Source: Nanobdellota archaeon (GTDB lineage: Archaea > Aenigmatarchaeota > Aenigmatarchaeia > QMZP01). From it: a stretch of DNA of 18,383 nt. Each line of letters starts with the position of its first letter. The first letter of the stretch is position 1. Positions 6,440 through 13,451 of the stretch are shown in pieces. The translations under genes and the position numbers were made by a program. Below the pieces are notes generated by a model, which was given only the letters and a program-made list of their open reading frames with translations, was not told the DNA's origin and made no database searches. The stretch spans positions 1 to 18,383 of the forward strand of contig JAHIRU010000031.1 of assembly GCA_018818465.1 (NCBI GenBank). The letters run 5' to 3'.

Positions 6440-6685
6440 AATTTTCTTTGCATCTTCTGGCATCAGATTCTTAACGAGTATGACCTTATCTTTGCTTTTA
6501 TGACCTTTTACAATTCCCACAGGCCTTTTGAAGATTTTTTTCAATTCTTTGATTATTTCCCTGTTAGCTCCACCTTCCATTGGCAGAGACTTAACATCCA
6601 GAAATAGAGTGAGTCCACTGACTCTCATTTTGAACTCTTTTGCTCCAGTCTTTACTTTTATCTTAAAAAGTGCGTCAACTTCCAT
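6398..6685 (-). CDS. DUF167 (YggU-like) family protein
   Basis: The 95-residue protein matches the DUF167/YggU family: N-terminal KIKVKTGAKE strand, the central VKSLPMEGGANREI segment (GGAN-xE is the best conserved part), a helix KELKKIFKR, and the VKGHKSKDKVI motif. The family is a small alpha/beta fold found in all domains and has no firmly established activity. The C-terminal tail beyond the fold is antisense to the end of the DedA-like gene. It diverges from ribosomal protein L35Ae, with 45 bp between the two start codons. Confidence 0.85.
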   Translation of the reverse strand: MEVDALFKIKVKTGAKEFKMRVSGLTLFLDVKSLPMEGGANREIIKELKKIFKRPVGIVKGHKSKDKVILVKNLMPEDAKKILDQCERAQEPTTE

Positions 6686-6730
6686 ATATATTTATTAATA
6701 CATAGCAATATTACTGTTTATAGTGATTTT

Positions 6731-7024
6731 ATGAAGGCTACAATACTTAGTTTCAGGCGTGGAAGGCACACACAGACAACAAATCAGTTTTTGTTAGAGT
6801 TGCCTGGAGTTGACACGCGTGCGCTGGCTTCACAATTCATTGGAAGGCGCGTGCTCTGGCAAAGCACAGCTGGCAAGAAGATTTATGGAAAAATAACGCA
6901 AACGCACGGCAACAGTGGTATTGTGCGTGCCCGTTTCAGTAAAGGTTTACCTGGAACAGCAATAACAAATAAAATTGAGATTATAGAAAAAGAAACGAAA
7001 AAAGCAACAAAAGAAAAGAAATGA
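6731..7024 (+). CDS. rpl35ae: Ribosomal protein L35Ae (eL33)
   Basis: The 97-residue protein is a large-subunit ribosomal protein found in archaea and eukaryotes, not in bacteria. Matching landmarks in order: an initial strand with YRRG-like FRRGRHTQ, QFLLELPGVDTRALA, the IGRRVLW strand, GKKIYGKITQTHGNSGIVRARF and the terminal KGLPGTAI. A lysine-rich tail follows. A TATA-like element (6691-6700) suggests a short leader; the bases just before ATG (GTGATTTT) could be a weak ribosome binding site. It is followed 28 nt later by the membrane transporter, which has its own promoter. Confidence 0.95.
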   Translation: MKATILSFRRGRHTQTTNQFLLELPGVDTRALASQFIGRRVLWQSTAGKKIYGKITQTHGNSGIVRARFSKGLPGTAITNKIEIIEKETKKATKEKK

Positions 7025-7031
7025 TTTTATT
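7025..7031 (+). promoter_or_regulatory. TATA-like element of transporter gene
   Basis: TTTTATT directly after the L35Ae stop codon is centred 25 nt before ATG 7053, fitting a leaderless transcript. Confidence 0.4.
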
Positions 7032-7052
7032 CTCCCAAAACAATAATGTTTT

Positions 7053-8192
7053 ATGTATATTTTTGACAATATTTTCAAAGGTAATGTTGAGTTGAAGGAA
7101 CTGTATCTTAACAGAATCATAGACTATTTTGCTATATCTTTGATTGGTATATTCATTCCTATCTATCTTTTAACAATAGGTTTTGCTTTGATGCATGTTT
7201 TCCAGTATTTTGTCGTAGTTTGGGGAACAATGACTATAATGAATTTCCTCGCTGCGCATGTATCTAGTTTTTTTGGTTTAAAGAAAACAATAATGCTCAG
7301 AGTTCCTATGCTGTTGGCTTTTCTTTTTTTGTTAACAAACTTGGATGCTCTTCCATCATATTTTCTCTATTTGACAGCCATAGCAGCTGGAACTTCTCTA
7401 GCTTTCTATTGGGTGCCTCTTAATTCTTTTTTCACGAGGAATGCTGACAGGAAAAAAGAGGGTTTGGAGACAGGATACCTTTCTGCTCTTCCTAGAATTT
7501 TTGTCATGTTCGCTCCTCTTTTAGGCGGCATAATGCTAGAAGAATTTGGTTTCCATTCTGTTTTTATAATGGTTATGGTGTTGGCAGTGCTATCTGTTGT
7601 GCCGTTAGCAATAACAGGAGATAAAAGACTGACTTTAAAGTATGACAGAAAAAAAGGAAAGCTTGCAAAAAAGCTTGACGGACTTTCAAGCATTATTGTA
7701 ATACAAGGGATATTAGCTATAGTCGAATTCGTTGTCTGGCCTATATTCATTTTCATTTCATTAAACGATCTTTTATCTGTTGGTATAGCAGGAACCCTGT
7801 CGATATTTGGTGTAGGCATATTCACACTAATGGTGGGAAAATTCAGCGACAAAGTAGAGAAGAAAAACATAGTCAGATTGGGAGCAGTATTACTAGCAGC
7901 TATTTGGTTTATGAGGATATTTTCCACATCCGTAATGGAATTCTTTTTGTTATCCTTTATAGCAGGACTCTGCTTAGCACTCATTGATGTTCCTATATTC
8001 GCAATATTCTCCAGAAATGCAAAAAAGAACCCTCTAGCCATGAATATCTCAAGAGAGCTTCACTTGAATATGGGTCGTCTTATAATCCTATTCATCATGC
8101 TGGCATTCCTGCTTATGTTCTCAACAACCAGTCTCTTCCCATTCGCCTTTGCTTTCGCCGGCATAATGGCGCTAGGATTGTTGGTTGTTTGA
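7053..8192 (+). CDS. MFS-type membrane transporter
   Basis: The 379-residue product is almost entirely hydrophobic, with about 11-12 transmembrane helices in two halves separated by a basic loop (about residues 190-215). The loop after helix 2-3 reads FFGLKKTIM, and the equivalent one in the second half is VGKFSDKVEKKN, which has the G-x-x-S/A-D-x-x-x-K/R pattern of MFS motif A. A substrate cannot be inferred. The protein is near the small end for the family and stops soon after the last helix. It lies at the left border of the AT-rich glycosyltransferase cassette and could be a sugar or glycoconjugate exporter, but that is only context. Confidence 0.75.
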   Translation: MYIFDNIFKGNVELKELYLNRIIDYFAISLIGIFIPIYLLTIGFALMHVFQYFVVVWGTMTIMNFLAAHVSSFFGLKKTIMLRVPMLLAFLFLLTNLDALPSYFLYLTAIAAGTSLAFYWVPLNSFFTRNADRKKEGLETGYLSALPRIFVMFAPLLGGIMLEEFGFHSVFIMVMVLAVLSVVPLAITGDKRLTLKYDRKKGKLAKKLDGLSSIIVIQGILAIVEFVVWPIFIFISLNDLLSVGIAGTLSIFGVGIFTLMVGKFSDKVEKKNIVRLGAVLLAAIWFMRIFSTSVMEFFLLSFIAGLCLALIDVPIFAIFSRNAKKNPLAMNISRELHLNMGRLIILFIMLAFLLMFSTTSLFPFAFAFAGIMALGLLVV

Positions 8193-8205
8193 GGGTAAAA
8201 TAATC

Positions 8206-8257
8206 TTTTTAAACAACGTCGACTATTATTGGTTAGGCTGATGCCTAGTTTTGTTTT
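8206..8257 (+). promoter_or_regulatory. GT4 promoter and leader hairpin with T-run
   Basis: TTTTTAAA at 8206-8213 is a TATA-like element predicting a start near 8236. A compact hairpin, TAGGC (8234-8238), loop TGAT, GCCTA (8243-8247), is followed by GTTTTGTTTT and then the GT4 ATG at 8264. It may be a terminator for the upstream transporter or, if transcription starts at 8236, a 5'-end hairpin that affects the GT4 mRNA. A looser inverted repeat, GTTGTTT (8184-8190) with AAACAAC (8211-8217), encloses the transporter stop codon. Confidence 0.35.
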
Positions 8258-8263
8258 GGGTGT

Positions 8264-9316
8264 ATGAAGATATTGCATTTAAATTTTGATTTGGGTACAA
8301 AGGTAGAGAAAAATTCTCATGGAGGAATAGAGAATTTTATTTACAATCTTCATAATGCTTTATTGAAAAGAGGATATGATTCTGATGTTTTAGCTAGATA
8401 TGATAGTAAAGTGGATAGATTGATTGTTTTTAACGGAAATTATACCGAAGATCCGAATATAGAAACAGGTGAAGATTTTTTAGGCGCGGCTGATTTCAGA
8501 TACTGTGCTGATTTTTTGCAACATGTACATGATAATAATTATGATATTATACACAGTCATGCCAGACCTTTATCAGTTTTTAGTGAATTTGTAAACAAAC
8601 CTATAGTAACAACTCTACATTTACCAGTAAATTGGTTTTGGTATAAAGAACTAGGTGATATCAATCATCATGAAAACAAATTTGTGGCTGTAAGTAACAG
8701 TCAAATAGAACCTTATAGTAAGGAGGGAATTGTTGTTAATCGTGTTATATATAATGGTGTACCTGTAAAAGAAAATCATCCTTTCAGTGAAACGCATGGA
8801 GATTATCTTCTTTATTTAGGTAGAATGTCTAAAGGAAAGGGTCCTCATATAGCCATAGATGTTGCAAAGAAACTTGATATGCCTTTGAAAATAGCTGGTG
8901 GTTATTCATCTACATCCGAAACAACCTTTTTCAATGAATTCATAAAACCAAGAATTGGAGATAAAATAGAATATCTAGGACATGTCGGTGAGTGTAAAGA
9001 AGAATTGTACATGAATGCAAAATGTCTTCTATTTCCTTCAATATTAGAAGAATCGTTCGGCCTTGTTCCAGTAGAAGCAGGTATGACAGGAACACCAACT
9101 ATTTGCTTTAGTATAGGCGCAACACCTGAAATTATTATAGATAATACAACTGGCTTTTTGATTGAAAACGTTGGTGATGTGGATGCTATGTGTGAAGCAG
9201 TTAGTAAAATAGAAAAAATTGACAGAAATTTTTGTAGAAAAAATATGATCGATAGATTTAGTTTAGATAGTATGGTATCAAATTATATTGATTTGTATGA
9301 AGAGATTCTTAGATAG
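8264..9316 (+). CDS. GT4-family glycosyltransferase (GT-B fold)
   Basis: The 350-residue protein has GT-B/GT4 signatures: an N-terminal acceptor domain beginning MKILHLNFD with the GG loop (20-21), HSHARP (97-102), the domain link VIYNGV (161-166), and the nucleotide-sugar site with LYLGRMSKGKG (183-193). The E-x7-E motif is Glu263 to Glu271 (ESFGLVPVE). It transfers a sugar from a nucleotide-sugar donor to an unknown acceptor. Length and motif set are complete. It has strongly AT-rich codon use compared with ftsY or mre11, which with the neighbouring kinase, deacetylase and second transferase suggests an acquired surface-sugar cassette. Its last 8 nt overlap the convergent PIG-L gene. Confidence 0.88.
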   Translation: MKILHLNFDLGTKVEKNSHGGIENFIYNLHNALLKRGYDSDVLARYDSKVDRLIVFNGNYTEDPNIETGEDFLGAADFRYCADFLQHVHDNNYDIIHSHARPLSVFSEFVNKPIVTTLHLPVNWFWYKELGDINHHENKFVAVSNSQIEPYSKEGIVVNRVIYNGVPVKENHPFSETHGDYLLYLGRMSKGKGPHIAIDVAKKLDMPLKIAGGYSSTSETTFFNEFIKPRIGDKIEYLGHVGECKEELYMNAKCLLFPSILEESFGLVPVEAGMTGTPTICFSIGATPEIIIDNTTGFLIENVGDVDAMCEAVSKIEKIDRNFCRKNMIDRFSLDSMVSNYIDLYEEILR

Positions 9317-10100
9317 AAATATGAAGATTTTGCCTTGAATTTATATAATTCATAATTATTGCATCAACCTCATCTGGGTCAGGTTTTTCATAATGAGGTT
9401 GTATATTTTTAGGTTGAAAAAAAGTTGTTGATGCTCTTCTAAAGGATTCTTTTTCAAAAGTAAATCTCGACAAAATATCTGTAATCTGAGATTCGTATAA
9501 AGAAAAAGCTTCCTTTTTCAAAGTGATTTCTTCATCTGTAAGCATAAGCTCAAAATCATATATTCCATCAGCAAATATGTTGTATCTCTCTTTTTCATAT
9601 ATATTATTTTCTTTACCAGAAGCATTGTAGGTTGCATACTCCCATAAATCTTTTTTATTTGAACGAGAAGCGATAAAAGCTGCTGCTTTTAAGCTGTCAT
9701 GATCTGGATGGCATTTCTCATTAGAGCAAACAAGAATTCTGTCTGGTTCTAATTCTTCAATAATTTCTTTAACCATACACTCTGTTTTTTCCAGGTTTAG
9801 ATACAAAGTACGGTCAGTTATCCCTAAGAAACGAATATGTTCATCTTCAAGTCCTATTTTATTTAAGACTCTTAATGATTCATGCTTTCTTGTATGAGCA
9901 TATTGTTCTTGATTGTCGAAAATTATGTCTCCAGATCTAAATGGATAAATACCTTCTGGAGCACCGTTTGTAGCAAAAACCACGTATATTTTTCCGTTAT
10001 TATCTGATATTCTTTTCATTAAGCAGAATGCTCCAATACTCTCATCATCTTGGTGAGGAGCCAATAAAACTGTTTTTCCTGTATAGAATTCTTTAAACAT
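9309..10100 (-). CDS. PIG-L (LmbE-like) N-deacetylase
   Basis: The 263-residue protein belongs to the zinc-dependent PIG-L/LmbE family, which removes acetyl groups from N-acetylglucosamine-type sugars in GPI, mycothiol, bacillithiol, and glycopeptide pathways. The first motif is APHQDDE (14-20), giving the His16 and Asp19 zinc ligands and Asp18 base; TNG is at 44-46, RKHE at 71-74, and HPDH at 131-134 gives the third ligand. All are present, so it should be active. It converges with the GT4 gene (8-nt overlap). A GT4 transferase beside a PIG-L deacetylase recalls the GlcNAc-transfer-then-deacetylate logic of BshA/BshB and PIG-A/PIG-L; whether these two act together is inference. Confidence 0.88.
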   Translation of the reverse strand: MFKEFYTGKTVLLAPHQDDESIGAFCLMKRISDNNGKIYVVFATNGAPEGIYPFRSGDIIFDNQEQYAHTRKHESLRVLNKIGLEDEHIRFLGITDRTLYLNLEKTECMVKEIIEELEPDRILVCSNEKCHPDHDSLKAAAFIASRSNKKDLWEYATYNASGKENNIYEKERYNIFADGIYDFELMLTDEEITLKKEAFSLYESQITDILSRFTFEKESFRRASTTFFQPKNIQPHYEKPDPDEVDAIIMNYINSRQNLHISI

Positions 10101-10119
10101 GATCGCTATATATCATATA

Positions 10120-10148
10120 TATTTAAAAACATTCACTAGAGACGTGAA
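10120..10148 (-). promoter_or_regulatory. PIG-L gene promoter with adjacent inverted repeat
   Basis: A minus-strand TATA-like box (10120-10127) lies about 24 nt before ATG 10100. Just upstream of it is a small inverted repeat, TTCAC (10132-10136) and GTGAA (10144-10148), with a 7-nt spacer. It could be an operator at the position of the archaeal BRE/activator site, or a 3' hairpin of the upstream kinase gene that ends at 10156. Confidence 0.35.
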
Positions 10149-10155
10149 CGATTAG

Positions 10156-11004
10156 CTAGAATTCAAAGAAATATTTCATAGCTTCAAGATATTTATTAGT
10201 TTTTTCATTATTGTCCAAATTATGATGATAAGGTATTATCCAAGTTAAATTCAGTTTCGAAAAGAAATCAATTTCATCTGAATCTATATCTCTTCCATAA
10301 CCATCTAAAAAATGCTCAAATTTTCCATCCGAATAATGACTTAATAATAAACCTACCAAATCATAAGATGGTGGTCCAGCATAAAGATCACCAAAATCTA
10401 TAATACCAGTTACTTTACCATTTTTAACTCTTATATTAGGGTCGTTAAAATCATTATGAAGTAATACACTTGTATCAGAATCTAGATAATTACTGTTTAA
10501 CAATCTTCTAACTTCTCCAATCTGATTATTTAATAGTAAACCGGTATTTTCAAGATCGTTTATTTTTTTAGTAAACCAAGAATTCACGAATTCTCTCATA
10601 TTTTTATATTTCCCTCTACCTTCAGGAAGAACAATACCAAAACCTTCCATTTTTTTGGAATGTATTTTCTTTAGAATAGAGCCGAGTTCGAAATATATAT
10701 TTTCAGATTCGCTCGGAGTTGATTGAATTGAATCTAAATCATCGCCTTCTATAAAACTTTCAACCAAATAATCTTCACCGGTTGCTAATATTTTTGGCAT
10801 TGGAATTATATTATGAAGATTATCATAAGCAAATCCCTGTCTAAAAAGCAACGTATCATTTTTAGGAAATTTGATAACGTAATTAGAATTTTTTGCAGTA
10901 ACTATGTAAACAGTTTGATCTGAACCACGTGAATTTACAGTAATCTCTAAAACATCGTCTCCAATTTTTTCCCTGATTATGTTTTTTATTCTTTCTGTTT
11001 CCAT
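10156..11004 (-). CDS. Aminoglycoside phosphotransferase-like small-molecule kinase
   Basis: The 282-residue protein has the eukaryotic-protein-kinase-like APH fold: ATP-contacting Lys45 in YVIKFP, the EDYLVESFIEG hinge (77-87), the catalytic loop LLHNDFNDPN (181-190) with Asp185 and Asn190, and the metal-binding IIDFGD (201-206). The family phosphorylates hydroxyls of aminoglycosides, sugars, choline, homoserine and similar small molecules. In an archaeal sugar cassette, phosphorylation of a sugar or glycoconjugate is more likely than antibiotic resistance. It is upstream of and co-directional with the PIG-L gene, but each has its own TATA box. A minus-strand TATA-like element at 11025-11033 is about 25 nt from the ATG, so it seems leaderless. 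Confidence 0.82.
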   Translation of the reverse strand: METERIKNIIREKIGDDVLEITVNSRGSDQTVYIVTAKNSNYVIKFPKNDTLLFRQGFAYDNLHNIIPMPKILATGEDYLVESFIEGDDLDSIQSTPSESENIYFELGSILKKIHSKKMEGFGIVLPEGRGKYKNMREFVNSWFTKKINDLENTGLLLNNQIGEVRRLLNSNYLDSDTSVLLHNDFNDPNIRVKNGKVTGIIDFGDLYAGPPSYDLVGLLLSHYSDGKFEHFLDGYGRDIDSDEIDFFSKLNLTWIIPYHHNLDNNEKTNKYLEAMKYFFEF

Positions 11005-11132
11005 ATTACTAAAGACGGCAGTTGTTTTAAATAGTTTAAGCGTGTTTTACGTATTTAATTAGAATAAGCTTAAATAATTTACAAATCTATAATATACAGC
11101 TAACAGGTTGTTCCTAGTTTTTTTCTCGTTTG
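11005..11132. promoter_or_regulatory. Divergent promoter region between kinase and GT-A-like genes
   Basis: This 128-bp AT-rich gap holds a minus-strand TATA-like box (11025-11033) for the kinase, and on the plus strand CTATAATATAC (11087-11097), which predicts a start near 11118 and a 15-nt leader for the GT-A-like gene. Another AT-rich element (TTAAATAATTT, about 11070-11080) could be an alternative. Just before the ATG is a run of seven T residues (about 11118-11124). No RNA gene is recognisable here. Confidence 0.4.
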
Positions 11133-12344
11133 ATGAATAAAAAAATAGCTGTAATTTTCCCTACTGGAAGAAAAACTGTACACAATGTAGTTGCTATGCT
11201 AGTCGATAATATGGGTAGATATAAAAATGACCCTAAAAACGTTAATGTTTACGTATCATTTGACCCAACATTCTACAATCTAAGTCCGGATGATTTTATG
11301 TTTGATAAAGATTTGGAAAAGGCTTTCAGATCAGTGACCTATCTTGGACCAGGAGATGATGGTGGTTTAAGTGAACATACTAAAAAAAATATAACAGATC
11401 ACGCTTATGATATATTATTCAAACCTAGAGGATATTGCACATTAAAAAACAGAGCAACTGTTAATGCGATTATGGACGGTAACGATGCTATAATGTTATT
11501 TGATGATGATGAATATTTCGTAGCTCCTAAAAGAAAAGGTAATGGTTTAGAATGGATGCATCAGAATGTTTTTGGGTATCATATGGATAATATTTTTGAA
11601 GCAGACATAACAAACGGTGCTCATACAGGATATTTCTCACCGGTTCCTTCTGAAATAGAAAATGAATTAGAAAAGGGTCTTAGAGAAAAATTGGGAAGAA
11701 TTCTATCATATGGTAGTGAAATAATCAATGAAAAAACTTTCATGAATACTAGAGAATGTATTAATTATGCTGATAATAACTTTTTAAAAAATTCTCCTTA
11801 TCCAGTAGAAGAAGTGAATGGTATAAAATTCCTAACTGGTGGTAATATAGCCCTTAATGTTCAATCAATATTAAGTGGTAAGATTCCTCCATATTTCAAT
11901 CCAAAAGGAGCAAGAGGAGAAGATGCTATAATGGGAATGCAATTAAAAAACTCTCTTGTTTTGAAAATTCCTACTTATACATTCCATGATCCGTTCCAAA
12001 AATACGTTGATATTACTAAAGGCAAATTCCCAGAAAGTGTAGATCCTATCGCAGTAATACCAGGAACTGTTGATAGATTTGCTAATGCTGTAGTAGGGTG
12101 GGTTAAGTATGCACCATTTTTGATAAGAATGACATCCTCTTCAGAAGATGAATACAGAGGACGAATAAATGCTATGAAATCAGAATTAGGTGATGTTGGA
12201 AAAGAGATGTCAAAAGTGCTTAGCAATAATTCATTGGCCATGTTGGGTGGCATACTAGACGAAGCTGATGAAAAATCATATTCTGATTTAGAAGATCTTA
12301 ATATAGCTAAAAATGCTTGGGAAAAAATAATTAAAAATATATAA
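11133..12344 (+). CDS. Putative GT-A-fold glycosyltransferase
   Basis: I do not recognise a named family for this 403-residue protein, but the order of motifs fits a GT-A glycosyltransferase: MNKKIAVIFPT opening strand, AIMLFDDDEYF with a DDD (124-126) as the metal and nucleotide-sugar site, FLTGGNIA (233-240) like the acceptor-side GG loop, RGEDAIMG (261-268) like the catalytic-base ED motif of GT2 enzymes, and HDPF (285-288) as a possible third metal ligand. A helical C-terminal region of about 80 residues follows. The first in-frame start is TTG 11130; ATG 11133 immediately after it is more likely. It ends one base before the convergent M29-like gene begins its stop codon. It forms the right edge of the AT-rich sugar cassette. 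Confidence 0.65.
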   Translation: MNKKIAVIFPTGRKTVHNVVAMLVDNMGRYKNDPKNVNVYVSFDPTFYNLSPDDFMFDKDLEKAFRSVTYLGPGDDGGLSEHTKKNITDHAYDILFKPRGYCTLKNRATVNAIMDGNDAIMLFDDDEYFVAPKRKGNGLEWMHQNVFGYHMDNIFEADITNGAHTGYFSPVPSEIENELEKGLREKLGRILSYGSEIINEKTFMNTRECINYADNNFLKNSPYPVEEVNGIKFLTGGNIALNVQSILSGKIPPYFNPKGARGEDAIMGMQLKNSLVLKIPTYTFHDPFQKYVDITKGKFPESVDPIAVIPGTVDRFANAVVGWVKYAPFLIRMTSSSEDEYRGRINAMKSELGDVGKEMSKVLSNNSLAMLGGILDEADEKSYSDLEDLNIAKNAWEKIIKNI

Positions 12345-13403
12345 TTAAAGCTTCCCCAACGCATTAACAGTAAACTTCTCGCCATCTATCTTGACATAAT
12401 CCAGCCAGAATAAATGATCACGATGTCCTCTGCACTTGTTTCTACCGCCTCTGCCCCAGCTGTTGCCGTTTGAAACGGCTGCTATGCCTAGGAGGCGTTC
12501 ATCCATGAGGTTGAGTCCAATCGGCTGTAAAGGCAACAAACCGAAGCTTATTCCGCTTATTCTGAAGATTCCTCGTGGATCGAAACCTGCTCGTTGGTTA
12601 ATGAAAGAGAAGTTGTTGAGATCATTATACAACCGCTCTACTATATACTGTTCACCATGTATCTGCATGATTTCTCCGTTTTCTATAACAAACTCAATAG
12701 GCTTCTTTAGGACAACTGTTTCAGCCTCTATCTTTACGCTCTGATCTATTTCAACCTTTCCTGAAACAGATCCTTCTATTGGAAAAATATCAATATTACC
12801 TGCAGGAAGATTTCCTCCTGTTCCTGGTCTGAAGAATTCTCCTGAATTAAACCATGCTTTTCTTTCTTCTATATTGGCTTCTATAACAGTTCCGCTCTTA
12901 CCAACAAGCTCTATCTTTTTTGCGTTATCCAAAAGCTGTTTTAATTTTTTTCCATTCTCACGGACTTCTTCTGAACCAATTATAATTGCTTTGAGAAGCC
13001 TGTCTTCATTTGACAAGCTTTGCAAGCCAGTCATTGTTGCAAATCGTGCGCCCTTTTGGCGCATTATGCTGCGAAAGCCTGTTTGGAATTTCGCATAGAA
13101 ATTACCCATTTTTCCTTCCAGGCATATGAAAAGGCAGTCATTCTTTTGCAGATTCTGGAAAAGCCTTACAACAGCAGAATCAGCAGGACCAAATGATTTT
13201 CTTTTTTGAAAGACAATTTTTGCCTTTATCTTCTTTTCTTCAGCATAATCAAGGCACGCTTTTGAAATTCTGTAAACAAAATCTCTCTTCTTATCGGTTA
13301 TGATAAAAAACCTTTCACCTGGAGAAATTCGCAAGTAGTCGTCCACTATTTTCTGCGCTGACAGAGAATAAAGTTCTTGAACCATGATTTTATTTTGTTT
13401 CAT
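12345..13403 (-). CDS. M29-type aminopeptidase-like protein with missing metal ligands
   Basis: The 352-residue protein resembles M29 (thermophilic, AmpS/AmpT-like) leucyl aminopeptidases: NLPAGN (198-203) corresponds to the conserved NLPAGEV strand, the IGLNLMDERLLG and GNSWGRGG segments to the C-terminal core, and HRDH (327-330) to the His-x-Asp metal pair. But the first Glu ligand is Asn203, the second Glu block (normally like GEFGIG) reads GISFGL, and the third-site His is not evident. Only the last His and Asp seem kept, so it is probably not a standard two-metal aminopeptidase. The start at ATG 13403 fits the TATA-like box 24 nt upstream; a second ATG at 13385 is possible. It shares that box with divergent mre11. 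Confidence 0.7.
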   Translation of the reverse strand: MKQNKIMVQELYSLSAQKIVDDYLRISPGERFFIITDKKRDFVYRISKACLDYAEEKKIKAKIVFQKRKSFGPADSAVVRLFQNLQKNDCLFICLEGKMGNFYAKFQTGFRSIMRQKGARFATMTGLQSLSNEDRLLKAIIIGSEEVRENGKKLKQLLDNAKKIELVGKSGTVIEANIEERKAWFNSGEFFRPGTGGNLPAGNIDIFPIEGSVSGKVEIDQSVKIEAETVVLKKPIEFVIENGEIMQIHGEQYIVERLYNDLNNFSFINQRAGFDPRGIFRISGISFGLLPLQPIGLNLMDERLLGIAAVSNGNSWGRGGRNKCRGHRDHLFWLDYVKIDGEKFTVNALGKL

Positions 13404-13422
13404 TGGTTAAAAAACATTTAAC

Positions 13423-13431
13423 AATAAATTT
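13423..13431. promoter_or_regulatory. Shared symmetric TATA element for M29-like gene and mre11
   Basis: AATAAATTT lies almost exactly midway between the two divergent start codons: about 24 nt from ATG 13403 (minus) and 25 nt from ATG 13452 (plus). No second AT-rich box at the right distance is seen, so one TBP site may serve both leaderless transcripts. Confidence 0.45.
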
Positions 13432-13451
13432 GTTAGTACCAAGTATTGTCT

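Noticed and set aside
7406..8041. A 211-codon minus-strand reading frame inside the transporter gene
   Set aside because: It is antisense to a clear multi-helix membrane protein, and its Ser/Asn/Thr-rich composition is what antisense reading of hydrophobic codons gives.
10156..11004. Antibiotic-resistance aminoglycoside kinase
   Set aside because: The APH fold is shared with many sugar and metabolite kinases, and the neighbours are sugar-modifying genes in an archaeon; no resistance role is supported.
8184..12360. Mobile element carrying the sugar cassette
   Set aside because: No transposase, integrase, terminal inverted repeat or target duplication is visible; base composition alone is not enough.
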